Shown: one piece after another, positions 32,362-40,837 of the stretch
Layout of the letters: every line of letters begins with the position of its first letter
Numbering within the stretch: the first letter of the stretch is position 1
Assembly (NCBI GenBank): GCA_017558865.1
Contig: JAFYTM010000129.1
Span: 1 to 42,306 of the forward strand
Direction: 5' to 3'
From: Lachnospiraceae bacterium
Lineage (GTDB): Bacteria; Bacillota; Clostridia; Lachnospirales; Lachnospiraceae
DNA: 42,306 bases
Made by a program: the position numbers and the translations under genes
The notes under the pieces: generated by a model
The model's database searches: none
Seen by the model: the letters and a program-made list of their open reading frames with translations, nothing else
What the model was told of the DNA's origin: nothing

Positions 32362-33387
32362 ATGTTATATTTTGAAAGCGACTATATGGAAGGCGCACAT
32401 GAAACCGTCTTACAACGTTTAATCGAAACAAATCTGGAACAGGTATCCGGTTATGGAAAAGACCATTACTGCGACAGCGCCAAGGAAAAAATAAAAGCAG
32501 CCTGTAATTGTCCAGACGCCGACATTTATTTTCTGGTAGGCGGCACCCAGACCAATCAGTTAATTATTGATACCATGCTGACTCCTTATGAAGGTGTGAT
32601 CGCTGCCGATACGGGTCATGTCAGTCTCCACGAAGCAGGAGCAATTGAATATACCGGTCATAAGGTATTAACGCTTCCTCAGCATAACGGAAAGATCCGT
32701 GCCGATGAACTGGATGCATTCATCCGTACTTTCTGGCAGGATGACAATCATGAACATATGACCTTCCCAGGAATGGTCTACATTTCTCATCCAACCGAAT
32801 ACGGTACACTCTACACAAGTGCTGAGCTGGAACACATCTCTGCCATCTGTCGGGCTTATCAGATTCCTCTTTACCTGGATGGTGCTCGCCTTGGCTATGG
32901 TCTTATGAGCTATCAGACCGATGTGACACTTCAGCAGATTGCCCGTTGTTGTGATGCTTTCTATATCGGAGGAACAAAAGTCGGTGCACTGTGCGGAGAA
33001 GCTGTTGTATTTACTCACCACAATGCTCCAAAATATTTTATTACCCGCATGAAACAGCACGGTGCACTGCTTGCCAAGGGACGTCTTCTTGGTATTCAGT
33101 TCGATACCCTGTTTACAGATGATCTGTATTTTAAAATCAGCCGTCATGCCATTGATATGGCCGAGCTTCTGAAAAAAGGTTTTCAGGAAAAAGGCTATGA
33201 ATTTTATCTCGATTCTCCGACCAATCAGCAGTTTATTATCCTGAAAGATGAAGATCTGATACGTCTGAAAAAACAGGTCGTATGCAGCTTCTGGGAAAAA
33301 CCGGACGAGGATCATACCGTTGTACGATTTGCAACCAGTTGGGCAACCCAAAAAGAAGATATTGAGAAACTGATGGAGGTGCTTTGA
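32362..33387 (+). CDS. Low-specificity threonine aldolase
   Basis: A 341-residue PLP enzyme of fold type I, which splits L-threonine (and allo-threonine) into glycine and acetaldehyde. Visible motifs: GGTQTN near residue 60, HVSLHEAGA, LDGARLGYG with the PLP-binding aspartate, and GGTKVGALCGEA with the Schiff-base lysine at 206. Length and order match the family. Its stop codon overlaps the start of a 55-residue membrane protein, so the two are probably co-translated. Glycine supply for spores or general metabolism would be an inference. Confidence 0.93.
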   Translation: MLYFESDYMEGAHETVLQRLIETNLEQVSGYGKDHYCDSAKEKIKAACNCPDADIYFLVGGTQTNQLIIDTMLTPYEGVIAADTGHVSLHEAGAIEYTGHKVLTLPQHNGKIRADELDAFIRTFWQDDNHEHMTFPGMVYISHPTEYGTLYTSAELEHISAICRAYQIPLYLDGARLGYGLMSYQTDVTLQQIARCCDAFYIGGTKVGALCGEAVVFTHHNAPKYFITRMKQHGALLAKGRLLGIQFDTLFTDDLYFKISRHAIDMAELLKKGFQEKGYEFYLDSPTNQQFIILKDEDLIRLKKQVVCSFWEKPDEDHTVVRFATSWATQKEDIEKLMEVL

Positions 33388-33554
33388 TGACAAGGATGAT
33401 GGAATCCTCTGTTGCTGTCATTGGTGGTGCCGATGGACCAACCAGTATCTTTATTGCCGGACGAATAGGTCCAAGTACTATCCTGCTGCCTCTGGCTGGC
33501 ATTGCAGTAATAGTGACCATTCTATATTTTCTGATCAAAAAATTTAAAAAATAA
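33387..33554 (+). CDS. 55-residue single-helix protein with an OadB-like GADGPT motif
   Basis: A microprotein that begins at ATG 33387, one base overlapping the aldolase stop, seven bases after GGAGG. Sequence layout: a short N-terminus, VAVIGGADGPTSIFIAGRIG (residues 9-28), one membrane helix (about 31-50) and a basic tail KKFKK. The GGADGPTSIF stretch resembles the conserved aspartate loop of Na+-translocating decarboxylase beta subunits (OadB/GcdB). It is far too short to be a pump and may bind or regulate one, or form a separate family. It ends 3 bp from spmA. Confidence 0.75.
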   Translation: MTRMMESSVAVIGGADGPTSIFIAGRIGPSTILLPLAGIAVIVTILYFLIKKFKK

Positions 33555-33557
33555 AAT

Positions 33558-34160
33558 TTATTTCCTGCACAACACCTTACACACGATCACTCCAACCAGA
33601 GTATTGATCAGTGTCGCAGCAATGACCGGACCAACGATTGCTGTCGGGTCTACACTTCCATATTGACTGCGATAAGCAATCACATTAACCGGTATCAACT
33701 GCAGGGAAGAAATATTGATAACGAGAAATGTACACATCTCATCACTGGCAGTCCCTTCTGGGACTGCCAGTCTGTCTTTTTGCTTTCTTCGATTCTCTTC
33801 CAATGACTTCAATTCTTCCATCGCTTTTAAACCTGCCGGAGTAGCAGCCCACCCAAGCCCCAGCATATTGGCAATACAATTCAACGCAATCTGTTCTAAT
33901 GCTGGATGTTCTTTCGGTATTCGAGGAAACAGCCAACAAAGAAATGGCTTTACTCCCCTGGTAAGTTTTTCAATCAACCCTGACACTGTCCCAATCTGCA
34001 TTAGCCCCATCCAAAATGAAAGAATACCGAGCATGGTAATACAAAGAGAGACTGCCTCCTTAGAAGAATCCAGTGCTGCCTGTGTAACCTCTGGAATTGT
34101 TCCATTCAGTGCACCATATACAATGGCAATCAACATCATACCTGCCCATAAACAATTCAT
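33558..34160 (-). CDS. spmA: Spore maturation protein A
   Basis: A 200-residue membrane protein, partner of SpmB in spore-core dehydration. Typical blocks: LWAGMMLIAIVYGALNG, FWMGLMQIGTVSGLIEKL, NMLGLGWAATPAGLKAM and TFLVINISSLQLIPVNVIAYRSQYGS. The ATG at 34160 follows GGGAG by seven bases; an upstream ATG gives seven extra residues without a ribosome site. In most spore formers spmA and spmB are adjacent; here they are 2.3 kb apart with two unrelated transcription units between them. Confidence 0.92.
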   Translation of the reverse strand: MNCLWAGMMLIAIVYGALNGTIPEVTQAALDSSKEAVSLCITMLGILSFWMGLMQIGTVSGLIEKLTRGVKPFLCWLFPRIPKEHPALEQIALNCIANMLGLGWAATPAGLKAMEELKSLEENRRKQKDRLAVPEGTASDEMCTFLVINISSLQLIPVNVIAYRSQYGSVDPTAIVGPVIAATLINTLVGVIVCKVLCRK

Positions 34161-34231
34161 ACAAAAACTCCCATCATACATATCACTATATATTACGGAA
34201 GTTTTTATTTTTTATGCTGTTCATTCAAATG

Positions 34232-34945
34232 TCAGTGTTTCCTTAACACATAAGGCAGTTGCTGCAAATCCATATTGATAATCAATTTTTCTGGAAATTT
34301 TATTTCTTCCAGTAATTTATAAGTATCTCTGAATCTTCCTACTTCATCGCAGTAATGACTATCCGTCCCCATAATAATCTTCGTTTTATGATCCACACAT
34401 TTCTCAAGAAGTTTACGGATATTCTTTTCTCCACCTTTTCTTGCACACAAAGGATTCAAGGAAGAATCATTCAACTCCAATGCAACTTTCTCAGCTTTTG
34501 CCGCCTGCACGATTTCCTCATAATCAAGAGGAAATTGATCATCATCCGGATGTCCAATGATTTTCACATATGGATTTCGCATGGCTCCAATGACTGCTGC
34601 TGTATTTTGTGCTACACTGCCACTTTCTATACATACCGTATGCAGACTTGCAATGATGTAATCTAATTTCAGGCAAAGTTCTTCCGATACATCAATATTA
34701 CCATGAAAATCATAAATATTTGCCTCAATGCCGTTAAGAACCCTGAGTTCTCCTACGTATTCAGGTAATACTTTAAAATTACTAAAATAAATTTCTTTAC
34801 AGGTTCCCGGCATCATGGGTGCATGCTCACTGATTCCCAGAACCTTCAAGCCTTTTTTCTGTGCAGCCTTTACATTTTCATTCCATGTACTATATGCATG
34901 TCCGCTGGCAACCGTATGCGTATGCAAATCTACTAACGCCTTCAT
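34232..34945 (-). CDS. PHP domain hydrolase (YcdX-like phosphatase)
   Basis: A 237-residue PHP-fold metal hydrolase. Metal ligands: HTH at residues 8-10, SEHAPMMPG, IEANIYD, ASLHT, GHPDD and the DSH of GTDSHYCDEVG, enough for a trinuclear site. YcdX-type members are phosphatases with unclear substrates. It is the last gene of the sugar ABC operon, 5 bp after the isomerase-like gene, so a phosphorylated sugar or polyol is a reasonable guess for its substrate. Confidence 0.88.
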   Translation of the reverse strand: MKALVDLHTHTVASGHAYSTWNENVKAAQKKGLKVLGISEHAPMMPGTCKEIYFSNFKVLPEYVGELRVLNGIEANIYDFHGNIDVSEELCLKLDYIIASLHTVCIESGSVAQNTAAVIGAMRNPYVKIIGHPDDDQFPLDYEEIVQAAKAEKVALELNDSSLNPLCARKGGEKNIRKLLEKCVDHKTKIIMGTDSHYCDEVGRFRDTYKLLEEIKFPEKLIINMDLQQLPYVLRKH

Positions 34946-34950
34946 GTAAC

Positions 34951-35736
34951 TTATACCCCTTTTGCCAAAAGTTCTTTGATATCATCCTCAATTCCCTGAA
35001 TATCCGTCCTTACATCAGCAGCATATTCTATAACCATTTCTGCATCCGGTGTATATTTTTTATATAATTCAAAAAAGCCATCAAAATCCATGGTTCCATT
35101 GTGTATTCTCTGATGGGAATCCCCTTTACCATGATTGTTATGAACGTGATACGCAATAATCTTATCTTTCAGGGATGCAATCACATTCTCCAGATTCCAG
35201 CCATTGCACCATGCATGTCCAATATCAATTAAAACATGATTAGGCTGCATTCTACATTCATCAATAAATTCCTGTTCACTCAGTAACACATTATGACGAG
35301 AAAGAACACCAACATTTTCAATGACAAACTGTACCCCATTCTCCTTTGCAAGTTCGTTTGCCCTTTTAAGATTCTTTCTTGCGTTTTCCAGCATCCTGGT
35401 ACGGTTTTCCTCTGTTACTTCACAATTATTATAGTGATATACAATGTAATGACTGTTTAATTTCTTCGCAAGAGCTACCGTCTTTTTTGTCGCATCCTCG
35501 GTAAATTCATACATGGCATGACCTTCCGATGCTGAATGCTCACTTCCAAAATACTGCTCATGAAAAGAATTTGGAATCTTCTTTAACTTATCTTCATATT
35601 GTTCCATGAGCCGTCCATATTCTTCTGTATTCCACAGTGGAAATAATTCCAGTCCAATCTGCGGATATTTTTCCACAAAATAGAATGCCTGCTCAAATTC
35701 TTCATTGGTATACATATTTGTACTTAGTAAAATCAT
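34951..35736 (-). CDS. Sugar phosphate isomerase/epimerase-like TIM-barrel protein
   Basis: A 261-residue protein of the AP endonuclease 2 (xylose isomerase-like) superfamily. Metal-site residues are suggested by FVIENVGV, VLIDIGHAW, IAYHVHNNHGKGDSHQ and MVIEYA: glutamates and histidines in the usual order. Such proteins isomerise or epimerise sugars, inositols or hydroxypyruvate. ATG 35736 follows GGAGG and starts one base after the ABC ATPase stop; a longer frame upstream only runs through that gene. Substrate probably the cargo of the linked transporter. Confidence 0.9.
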   Translation of the reverse strand: MILLSTNMYTNEEFEQAFYFVEKYPQIGLELFPLWNTEEYGRLMEQYEDKLKKIPNSFHEQYFGSEHSASEGHAMYEFTEDATKKTVALAKKLNSHYIVYHYNNCEVTEENRTRMLENARKNLKRANELAKENGVQFVIENVGVLSRHNVLLSEQEFIDECRMQPNHVLIDIGHAWCNGWNLENVIASLKDKIIAYHVHNNHGKGDSHQRIHNGTMDFDGFFELYKKYTPDAEMVIEYAADVRTDIQGIEDDIKELLAKGV

Positions 35737-35737
35737 T

Positions 35738-36826
35738 TTATTCCTCCTTTGGATATCCAAGGTTTTCTGTACTTTCCCCATCAAAAAAATGTACCTTATC
35801 AAAATTCGGTTCAAAATATACAGACTCTCCAGGCATGGGTACCTCCCCCTCGCACACAGCCAGCATCTCTGTACTGTTAATCTGGAAGTACACTCCGTAT
35901 TTATCTCCATAATCCTCTACATAACGTATTACTGCTTTTAAAGAATACTCTTTCGCGTTCTCTTTTTTACGCAGACGCACATCTTCAGGCCTGATACCAA
36001 AATATACTTTTCCCTGTTTTCTGATTACCTTGCGCCATGCAGATGGCACCCTCATCTTTTTCCCATCTATAAACAATTTTTCATCATCATAAGTTGCTTC
36101 AATTACATTCATCGGCGGTGAACCAATAAACTTTGCAGTAAATACATTGGCAGGTTTATGATAAATATTTTTCGGTGTATCAAATGCCTGCAGCTTTCCT
36201 TTATCCATCAGGGCAATCTTTTGGCCCACCGTCATTGCTTCTGTCTGGTCATGTGTAACATAAATCATGGTCTGATGGTACTGCTCATGAATCCTGACCA
36301 GTTCTTTCCTTGCATGGGCACGAAGCTGTGCATCCAGATTCGACAGAGGCTCGTCTAACAGGAAATAATCTGCCCGCTTTACAATCGCTCTTGCCAACGC
36401 AACTCTCTGTCTTTGTCCGCCTGATAATTCCCTTGGCTTTCTGTCTTCCAGACCAACTAAATCCAGCATCCTGACTGCTTCATTGATTCTTTCTACAATT
36501 TCCTTTTCCGGATATTTATTTACTTTTAATGCATATTCTATGTTCTGACGCACGGTCATATGTGGGTACAAAGCATAATTCTGAAATACCATGGAAACAT
36601 TTCGATTACCGCTTTCCACATCATTGACTCTGCGTCCGCCCATATATAAATCACCGGATGTAATATCCTCCAGTCCTGCAATCATACGGAGCGTTGTAGA
36701 TTTTCCGCACCCGGAAGGTCCAAGAAGGATCAGCCTCTCTCCAGCCTTTATTTTCATATTAAGATCTTTTACAACCTGTTTTTTTTCATAGGATTTACAA
36801 ACCTGATCAAATACAATTTTTTTCAT
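35738..36826 (-). CDS. Carbohydrate ABC transporter ATP-binding protein (MalK/UgpC type)
   Basis: A 362-residue ATPase. Walker A GPSGCGKST, Q-loop MVFQNYALYPHMTV, signature LSGGQRQRVALARAI, Walker B ADYFLLDEPLSNLDA and the H-loop VTHDQTEAM are intact. The C-terminal TOBE/OB region (FGIRPEDVRLR) is typical of CUT1 family ATPases. GGAG lies upstream of ATG 36826. It lies between the second permease and the isomerase-like gene. Some CUT1 systems share one ATPase, but this one has its own. Confidence 0.95.
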   Translation of the reverse strand: MKKIVFDQVCKSYEKKQVVKDLNMKIKAGERLILLGPSGCGKSTTLRMIAGLEDITSGDLYMGGRRVNDVESGNRNVSMVFQNYALYPHMTVRQNIEYALKVNKYPEKEIVERINEAVRMLDLVGLEDRKPRELSGGQRQRVALARAIVKRADYFLLDEPLSNLDAQLRAHARKELVRIHEQYHQTMIYVTHDQTEAMTVGQKIALMDKGKLQAFDTPKNIYHKPANVFTAKFIGSPPMNVIEATYDDEKLFIDGKKMRVPSAWRKVIRKQGKVYFGIRPEDVRLRKKENAKEYSLKAVIRYVEDYGDKYGVYFQINSTEMLAVCEGEVPMPGESVYFEPNFDKVHFFDGESTENLGYPKEE

Positions 36827-36849
36827 AAAATCTCTCCTGTCCCCTGAAA

Positions 36850-37674
36850 TCAGCCTTTGATTCCAGAAAGAGCAAATGTATTAATGATATATCTCTGGAA
36901 AATCAGATATAAAACAAGCGGCACAATCATGGTGATTACGGATACCGCCATCGCAACCGTAAAATCCGTACCTCCTTCTGCACTGATAAACATCTGCAGA
37001 GCCAAAGATAATGTATAGTTTTCTTTTGATTTTAAGATAAGTACCGGCCATACATATTCATTCCATGAGTTGATAAAGAAAATAATTCCCGTTGAAATAA
37101 TCGCCGGTTTTACAAGCGGGACTAAAATATCGCTCAGAATTCTCAGATGTCCTACTTTCTCTATCTTTGCCACTTCAATGAATGATTTTGGAATTGTTCT
37201 CATGGACTGCCTTAATAAAAAAATTCCCAAAGCATCTGCCAACTGCGGCAAAGCAACACCCCAGATGCTGTCATTCAGCCCAAGAGCGGATACCGTAATA
37301 TAGTTAGGAATCATTGTAACTGTAAAGGGGATAAACATTGTACTGATCAATGTAAAATACAGAAGCCTTTTCCCTTTAAAATCAAAAAATACAAATGCAT
37401 ACGCTGCGATAATACTTGTAAGACTTTTAAAAATCGTAACGGTAAATGCAATTAAAAAAGTATTCCATGTAATTCTTCCAAAAGGAAGTGTTTCAAACAC
37501 ATGTATATAATTTTTTATTGTTGGATTTAAGGGAATAAAACGCCAAATATGATTTGTCGCTTCCTCCAGTGTTTTAAAAGAATTTGCAATCGCAAATATA
37601 ATGGGGAAAAGTAAAACAATGGTTAGCACTCCCAGAAAAATATGTGCTATCATCTGCTTCACATTAATTTTCAT
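36850..37674 (-). CDS. Carbohydrate ABC permease, MalG/UgpE type
   Basis: A 274-residue inner permease with six membrane helices and the EAA loop segment PKSFIEVAKIEKVGHLRILSDILVPLVKPAI, which docks on the ATPase. Its N-terminus has one membrane helix (IFLGVLTIVLLFPIIFAI) as in CUT1 permeases. It overlaps the first permease by 11 bp and has GGGAG before ATG 37674. Confidence 0.94.
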   Translation of the reverse strand: MKINVKQMIAHIFLGVLTIVLLFPIIFAIANSFKTLEEATNHIWRFIPLNPTIKNYIHVFETLPFGRITWNTFLIAFTVTIFKSLTSIIAAYAFVFFDFKGKRLLYFTLISTMFIPFTVTMIPNYITVSALGLNDSIWGVALPQLADALGIFLLRQSMRTIPKSFIEVAKIEKVGHLRILSDILVPLVKPAIISTGIIFFINSWNEYVWPVLILKSKENYTLSLALQMFISAEGGTDFTVAMAVSVITMIVPLVLYLIFQRYIINTFALSGIKG

Positions 37675-38548
37675 AATACACTCCCTTTTCTACAAATTTA
37701 AATTCCAAAACAAGCAGAAGAATAAAAAGCGCCATCGTCATTACAGAAAACGCACTGGCCTCACCAGTTTTATACAGTGTAAATGCCTCATGGTAGCTCT
37801 GATAGATAAGATTGGAGCTTGCATAATTGGGCCCGCCCTGCGTTACTACCTTGATCGGCGTAAACACATATTGAAGACCCTGCACAATGGTTGTAATCAA
37901 CACATATACCCCGGTGGATGAGCTCATCGGCAATACAATCTGCATGAAAATTTTATAATTGGGTATATGGTCAAGTTTTGCAGCTTCAATAACCTCCTGC
38001 GATACTCCCATCACACCGCCTAATACGATAATAAAGTTGTACCCAAATACTTTCCATGAAGTGATCAGGCTCAGGATCCAGATTACCAGTCCTTCACTTT
38101 TTGACCATATCGGAAGCTGCATATCAAAAAATCTCAGAATCATCGCAACTGGCCCTGTAACGGGATTCAGAATCCATACATATAAAATTGAACCAACCAC
38201 AAGGGAAATGACACTGGGGAGGAAAAAAGCTGTTTTATAAAAACTCTTTCCTTTCCTGATGACAAAAGACAATAGAAAAGAAACGATATAAGGCAGCACA
38301 AAGTTAACCACTAATAATATCAATATGTATAAAATTGTATTTCCTAACACCTTATAGGTTACATCATCCTGTAATAATGTAATATAATTCTGAAGTCCAA
38401 CAAATTTTTTGACCGGCTTAATCATGTTCCAATCAAAAAAACTAAGATACACGGTTCGGATCAATGGCCAGAACATAAAAAAGCAAAATGCCGTCAATGA
38501 AGGTAAAATAAATAATAATGCAAATAAATCCTCTTTTATTTTCTTCAT
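37664..38548 (-). CDS. Carbohydrate ABC permease, MalF/UgpA type
   Basis: A 294-residue permease with six helices, starting FALLFILPSLTAFCFFMFWPLI, and an EAA loop SQEVIEAAKLDHIPNYKIFMQIVLPMSS. It pairs with the next permease to form the channel. A perfect 14-bp hairpin lies between it and the binding-protein gene. GAAGG precedes ATG 38548. Confidence 0.94.
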   Translation of the reverse strand: MKKIKEDLFALLFILPSLTAFCFFMFWPLIRTVYLSFFDWNMIKPVKKFVGLQNYITLLQDDVTYKVLGNTILYILILLVVNFVLPYIVSFLLSFVIRKGKSFYKTAFFLPSVISLVVGSILYVWILNPVTGPVAMILRFFDMQLPIWSKSEGLVIWILSLITSWKVFGYNFIIVLGGVMGVSQEVIEAAKLDHIPNYKIFMQIVLPMSSSTGVYVLITTIVQGLQYVFTPIKVVTQGGPNYASSNLIYQSYHEAFTLYKTGEASAFSVMTMALFILLLVLEFKFVEKGVYYEN

Positions 38549-38573
38549 TTGTCCTTCTCTCTATACTTTCTCA

Positions 38574-38611
38574 TTTTTATTCCAGAGAAAAACTTTCCTC
38601 TGGAATAAAAA
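38574..38611 (-). terminator. Intercistronic hairpin between binding protein and permeases
   Basis: TTTTTATTCCAGAG (38574-38587) and CTCTGGAATAAAAA (38598-38611) form a perfect 14-bp stem with a 10-base loop. It likely gives partial termination or 3' protection so that the binding protein is made in excess of the permeases. Confidence 0.75.
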
Positions 38612-38627
38612 GTCTTTATTTTTTCAT

Positions 38628-39974
38628 TTACTGTGCTTCTAATAATGCATTGATCTCTTCCTGTGCTTTTGTAAGACCATCTCTTGCACTCACATCTCCA
38701 TTCAGGATTTCATCACGTACATCAATCATGATCTGCTCAGCTTCAAGACCAGCATCTCCCGGGAAAGAGGTCCACTTTACAACTGCATCCATCTGTGTTG
38801 TAGCAGCTTTCATCATCTGATTCTCTTCCAGGAAGCTTTTTAAGCCTTCCGGACTGTCTGCCACATCCTTACGTGGAGGAACATAACCGGTTCCAATCGT
38901 CCATGCTGCCATGCTTTCAATACTGTATAGGAATTTTTCAAATTCCCATGCTGCCGCCTGCTGTTCTTCTGTCTGCGCCGTGATTGCAAGGAAACATCCA
39001 CCCGCTGGGATCACGCGTTCTTTTCCTTCCCATACCGGAGAATTCACTGCTGCAGCTTCAAACTGTGCACTTGACTGAATATTAGATCTTCTTGCAATCG
39101 TCGTATATAACATTGCCACTTCACCGGAATTAAATGCCTGCACACCTTCTTCCCATGAAATATGAAGTGCTGTACCGTCTGCAATCATGTCTGCCCATGT
39201 CTGATAAGCATAAATACCTTCTTCTGAAGCAAAGGTTGCTTTTACATTACCTTCTGCATCCGCTGTCATAAACTTACCGCCATTGCTTTCAATCAATGCC
39301 TGTGTTGCCCAGTTGTCACTTGGTTCCTGAATATACAGACCGTATTTTCCTGTTTTCTCCTTAATGATTTCTGAATATTCCATCACCTGTTCCCAGGTTT
39401 TTGGTCCTTCTTCCGGAAGTCCGGCTTCTCTGAACAAATCTACATTATAATAGAAAACAGGGCTGCTCAAAGAATATGGAATGCCAACCTGACCTCCATC
39501 GGAATTTTCTGCCAGTTCCAGAATATTTGGAAGAAAATGATCTGTTAAAAAAGTACTGTCTTCTGCATCATATTGATCAATTGCAGCCTGTGGTTCTAAA
39601 TAAGCAAAGTTATTGGAGAAATATTCAAGAAATGACCAGCCAATCTGTACGAGTGCCGGTGTATTCCCCACTGCCGCTTCTGCCTGAAGATTCTGCATCA
39701 ATCCCTTGTACATATCTGGATTATATTTTGCAACCACCTCAATGTGGTCATTGCTTTCATTAAACTTTGCAACCAATTCTTCTACGGTTGCACCGCCCTG
39801 ACCTTCTCCATTGCAATGCCAATATTCAATTTTAATCTTTTCTCCATCACCGGCTGATGCACTCTTGTTCACTGTATCCTGTGCTGTTCCTGCGTCTGAA
39901 GCTCCACATCCTGTAAGAGCCATTGCTGCCGCCATAATAAATGCAGCTACTCTTGTTACTGTTCTTTTTTTCAT
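38628..39974 (-). CDS. Extracellular sugar-binding lipoprotein of ABC transporter (UgpB type)
   Basis: A 448-residue lipoprotein. The signal peptide (residues 1-22) ends in the lipobox LTGC with Cys23 as the lipid site, followed by a Gly/Ser/Ala-rich linker. The body is a family 1 solute-binding protein: IKIEYWHCNGEGQGG, LVQIGWSFLEYFS, YNVDLFREAGLPEEGPKTWEQ, SGEVAMLYTT and GGCFLAIT. The linked enzymes suggest a sugar or phosphorylated sugar; I cannot name it. ATG 39974 is preceded by a purine-rich GAGAGAGAAAA; longer reads upstream have no signal peptide. Confidence 0.95.
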   Translation of the reverse strand: MKKRTVTRVAAFIMAAAMALTGCGASDAGTAQDTVNKSASAGDGEKIKIEYWHCNGEGQGGATVEELVAKFNESNDHIEVVAKYNPDMYKGLMQNLQAEAAVGNTPALVQIGWSFLEYFSNNFAYLEPQAAIDQYDAEDSTFLTDHFLPNILELAENSDGGQVGIPYSLSSPVFYYNVDLFREAGLPEEGPKTWEQVMEYSEIIKEKTGKYGLYIQEPSDNWATQALIESNGGKFMTADAEGNVKATFASEEGIYAYQTWADMIADGTALHISWEEGVQAFNSGEVAMLYTTIARRSNIQSSAQFEAAAVNSPVWEGKERVIPAGGCFLAITAQTEEQQAAAWEFEKFLYSIESMAAWTIGTGYVPPRKDVADSPEGLKSFLEENQMMKAATTQMDAVVKWTSFPGDAGLEAEQIMIDVRDEILNGDVSARDGLTKAQEEINALLEAQ

Positions 39975-39996
39975 AATTTTCTCTCTCTGCCATATG

Positions 39997-40049
39997 ATTG
40001 GCGTTATAAATTTGACTTGCGCTTGTCTACTACAATATAACACGCCAAT
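39997..40049. promoter_or_regulatory. Split inverted repeat around the sugar ABC promoter
   Basis: ATTGGCGT (39997-40004) and ACGCCAAT (40042-40049) are exact inverted copies 37 bp apart. The right copy lies in the promoter spacer and the left copy in the leader, which would suit repression by looping or two half-sites. No regulator gene is adjacent. Confidence 0.45.
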
Positions 40050-40057
40050 TTTGTAAA
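40029..40057 (-). promoter_or_regulatory. Possible promoter of the sugar ABC operon
   Basis: Minus strand TTTACA (40052-40057), 17-base spacer, TGTAGT (40029-40034). The -10 is a moderate match only. Confidence 0.45.
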
Positions 40058-40094
40058 AAACTATCAGATACCAGTAAAATGTAAATAAAAAATA

Positions 40095-40142
40095 CCGGAA
40101 TAGTTGTAAAAAAAAAGTAAATTCCTTTTACAACTATTCCGG
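40095..40142. terminator. Terminator after trmO
   Basis: CCGGAATAGTTGTAAAA (40095-40111) and TTTTACAACTATTCCGG (40126-40142) form a perfect 17-bp stem with a 14-base loop, with a T-rich run after it on the minus strand. It separates trmO from the ABC operon. Confidence 0.85.
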
Positions 40143-40152
40143 CAAAATGCAC

Positions 40153-40824
40153 TCATAGCACACAGACATCACACACCGTCAGAACATCCCCATCTACCTG
40201 AAACTTCACATCATACCCTGCAAAGGACACTCCGTAGACCCGTTCCGGATCCTGAAAATAGGTGGGACGCGGATCCTGCTCCAATACTCCAAGGATTGCT
40301 GAACGTTTCTCTTCCGGATACATACAAAGAAGCTCCTCTGGGAATTTCACGCTCAGCCTGTGCTCTTTTGTCTCTTTTGTATACCCCTCTGTCGCATCCG
40401 GGTGACAGTCTGCAATCGGAATATATGGCTTGATATCGTAGATTGGTGTCCCATCCATCAAGTCAATGCCGGACACATGAAGTACAGCTCCTTCTGTTTC
40501 CGTGATCTCCACTTTTTCCAGTCTTACAGATGACAGCCCAATATCATTCGGACGAAATGGTGAACGGGTTGCAAAGACACCCATACGTTTCTTACCGCCA
40601 AGTCGAGGTGGTTTGACCGTTGCGGACCAGTGTTCCTTTCTGGACTCTGAAAATTTCCACAAAAGCCAAATATGAGAAAACGCATCCAGTCCCCGTACCG
40701 CTTCCGGGTTACGGAATTCCGGTTCAAATACAATCCTTCCCTTCAATGCCTGCACCAGCCCGCTCTGTCTTGGAATCCCAAACTTATCCGGGAAATCTGT
40801 CTGAATATGTGCAATAATCTTCAT
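40153..40824 (-). CDS. trmO: tRNA t6A37 N6-methyltransferase (TrmO/TsaA family)
   Basis: A 223-residue beta-barrel SAM methyltransferase that adds the methyl of m6t6A in tRNA-Thr. The signature blocks are complete: SGLVQALKGRIVFEPEF, GLDAFSHIWLLW, GGKKRMGVFATRSPFRPNDIGLS and DLMDGTPIYDIKPYIPIAD. The C-terminal extension fits the bacterial family. ATG 40824 follows GAGGTGA and lies 13 bp after the AEC transporter stop. Confidence 0.93.
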   Translation of the reverse strand: MKIIAHIQTDFPDKFGIPRQSGLVQALKGRIVFEPEFRNPEAVRGLDAFSHIWLLWKFSESRKEHWSATVKPPRLGGKKRMGVFATRSPFRPNDIGLSSVRLEKVEITETEGAVLHVSGIDLMDGTPIYDIKPYIPIADCHPDATEGYTKETKEHRLSVKFPEELLCMYPEEKRSAILGVLEQDPRPTYFQDPERVYGVSFAGYDVKFQVDGDVLTVCDVCVL

Positions 40825-40837
40825 TTGTTTGTCACCT

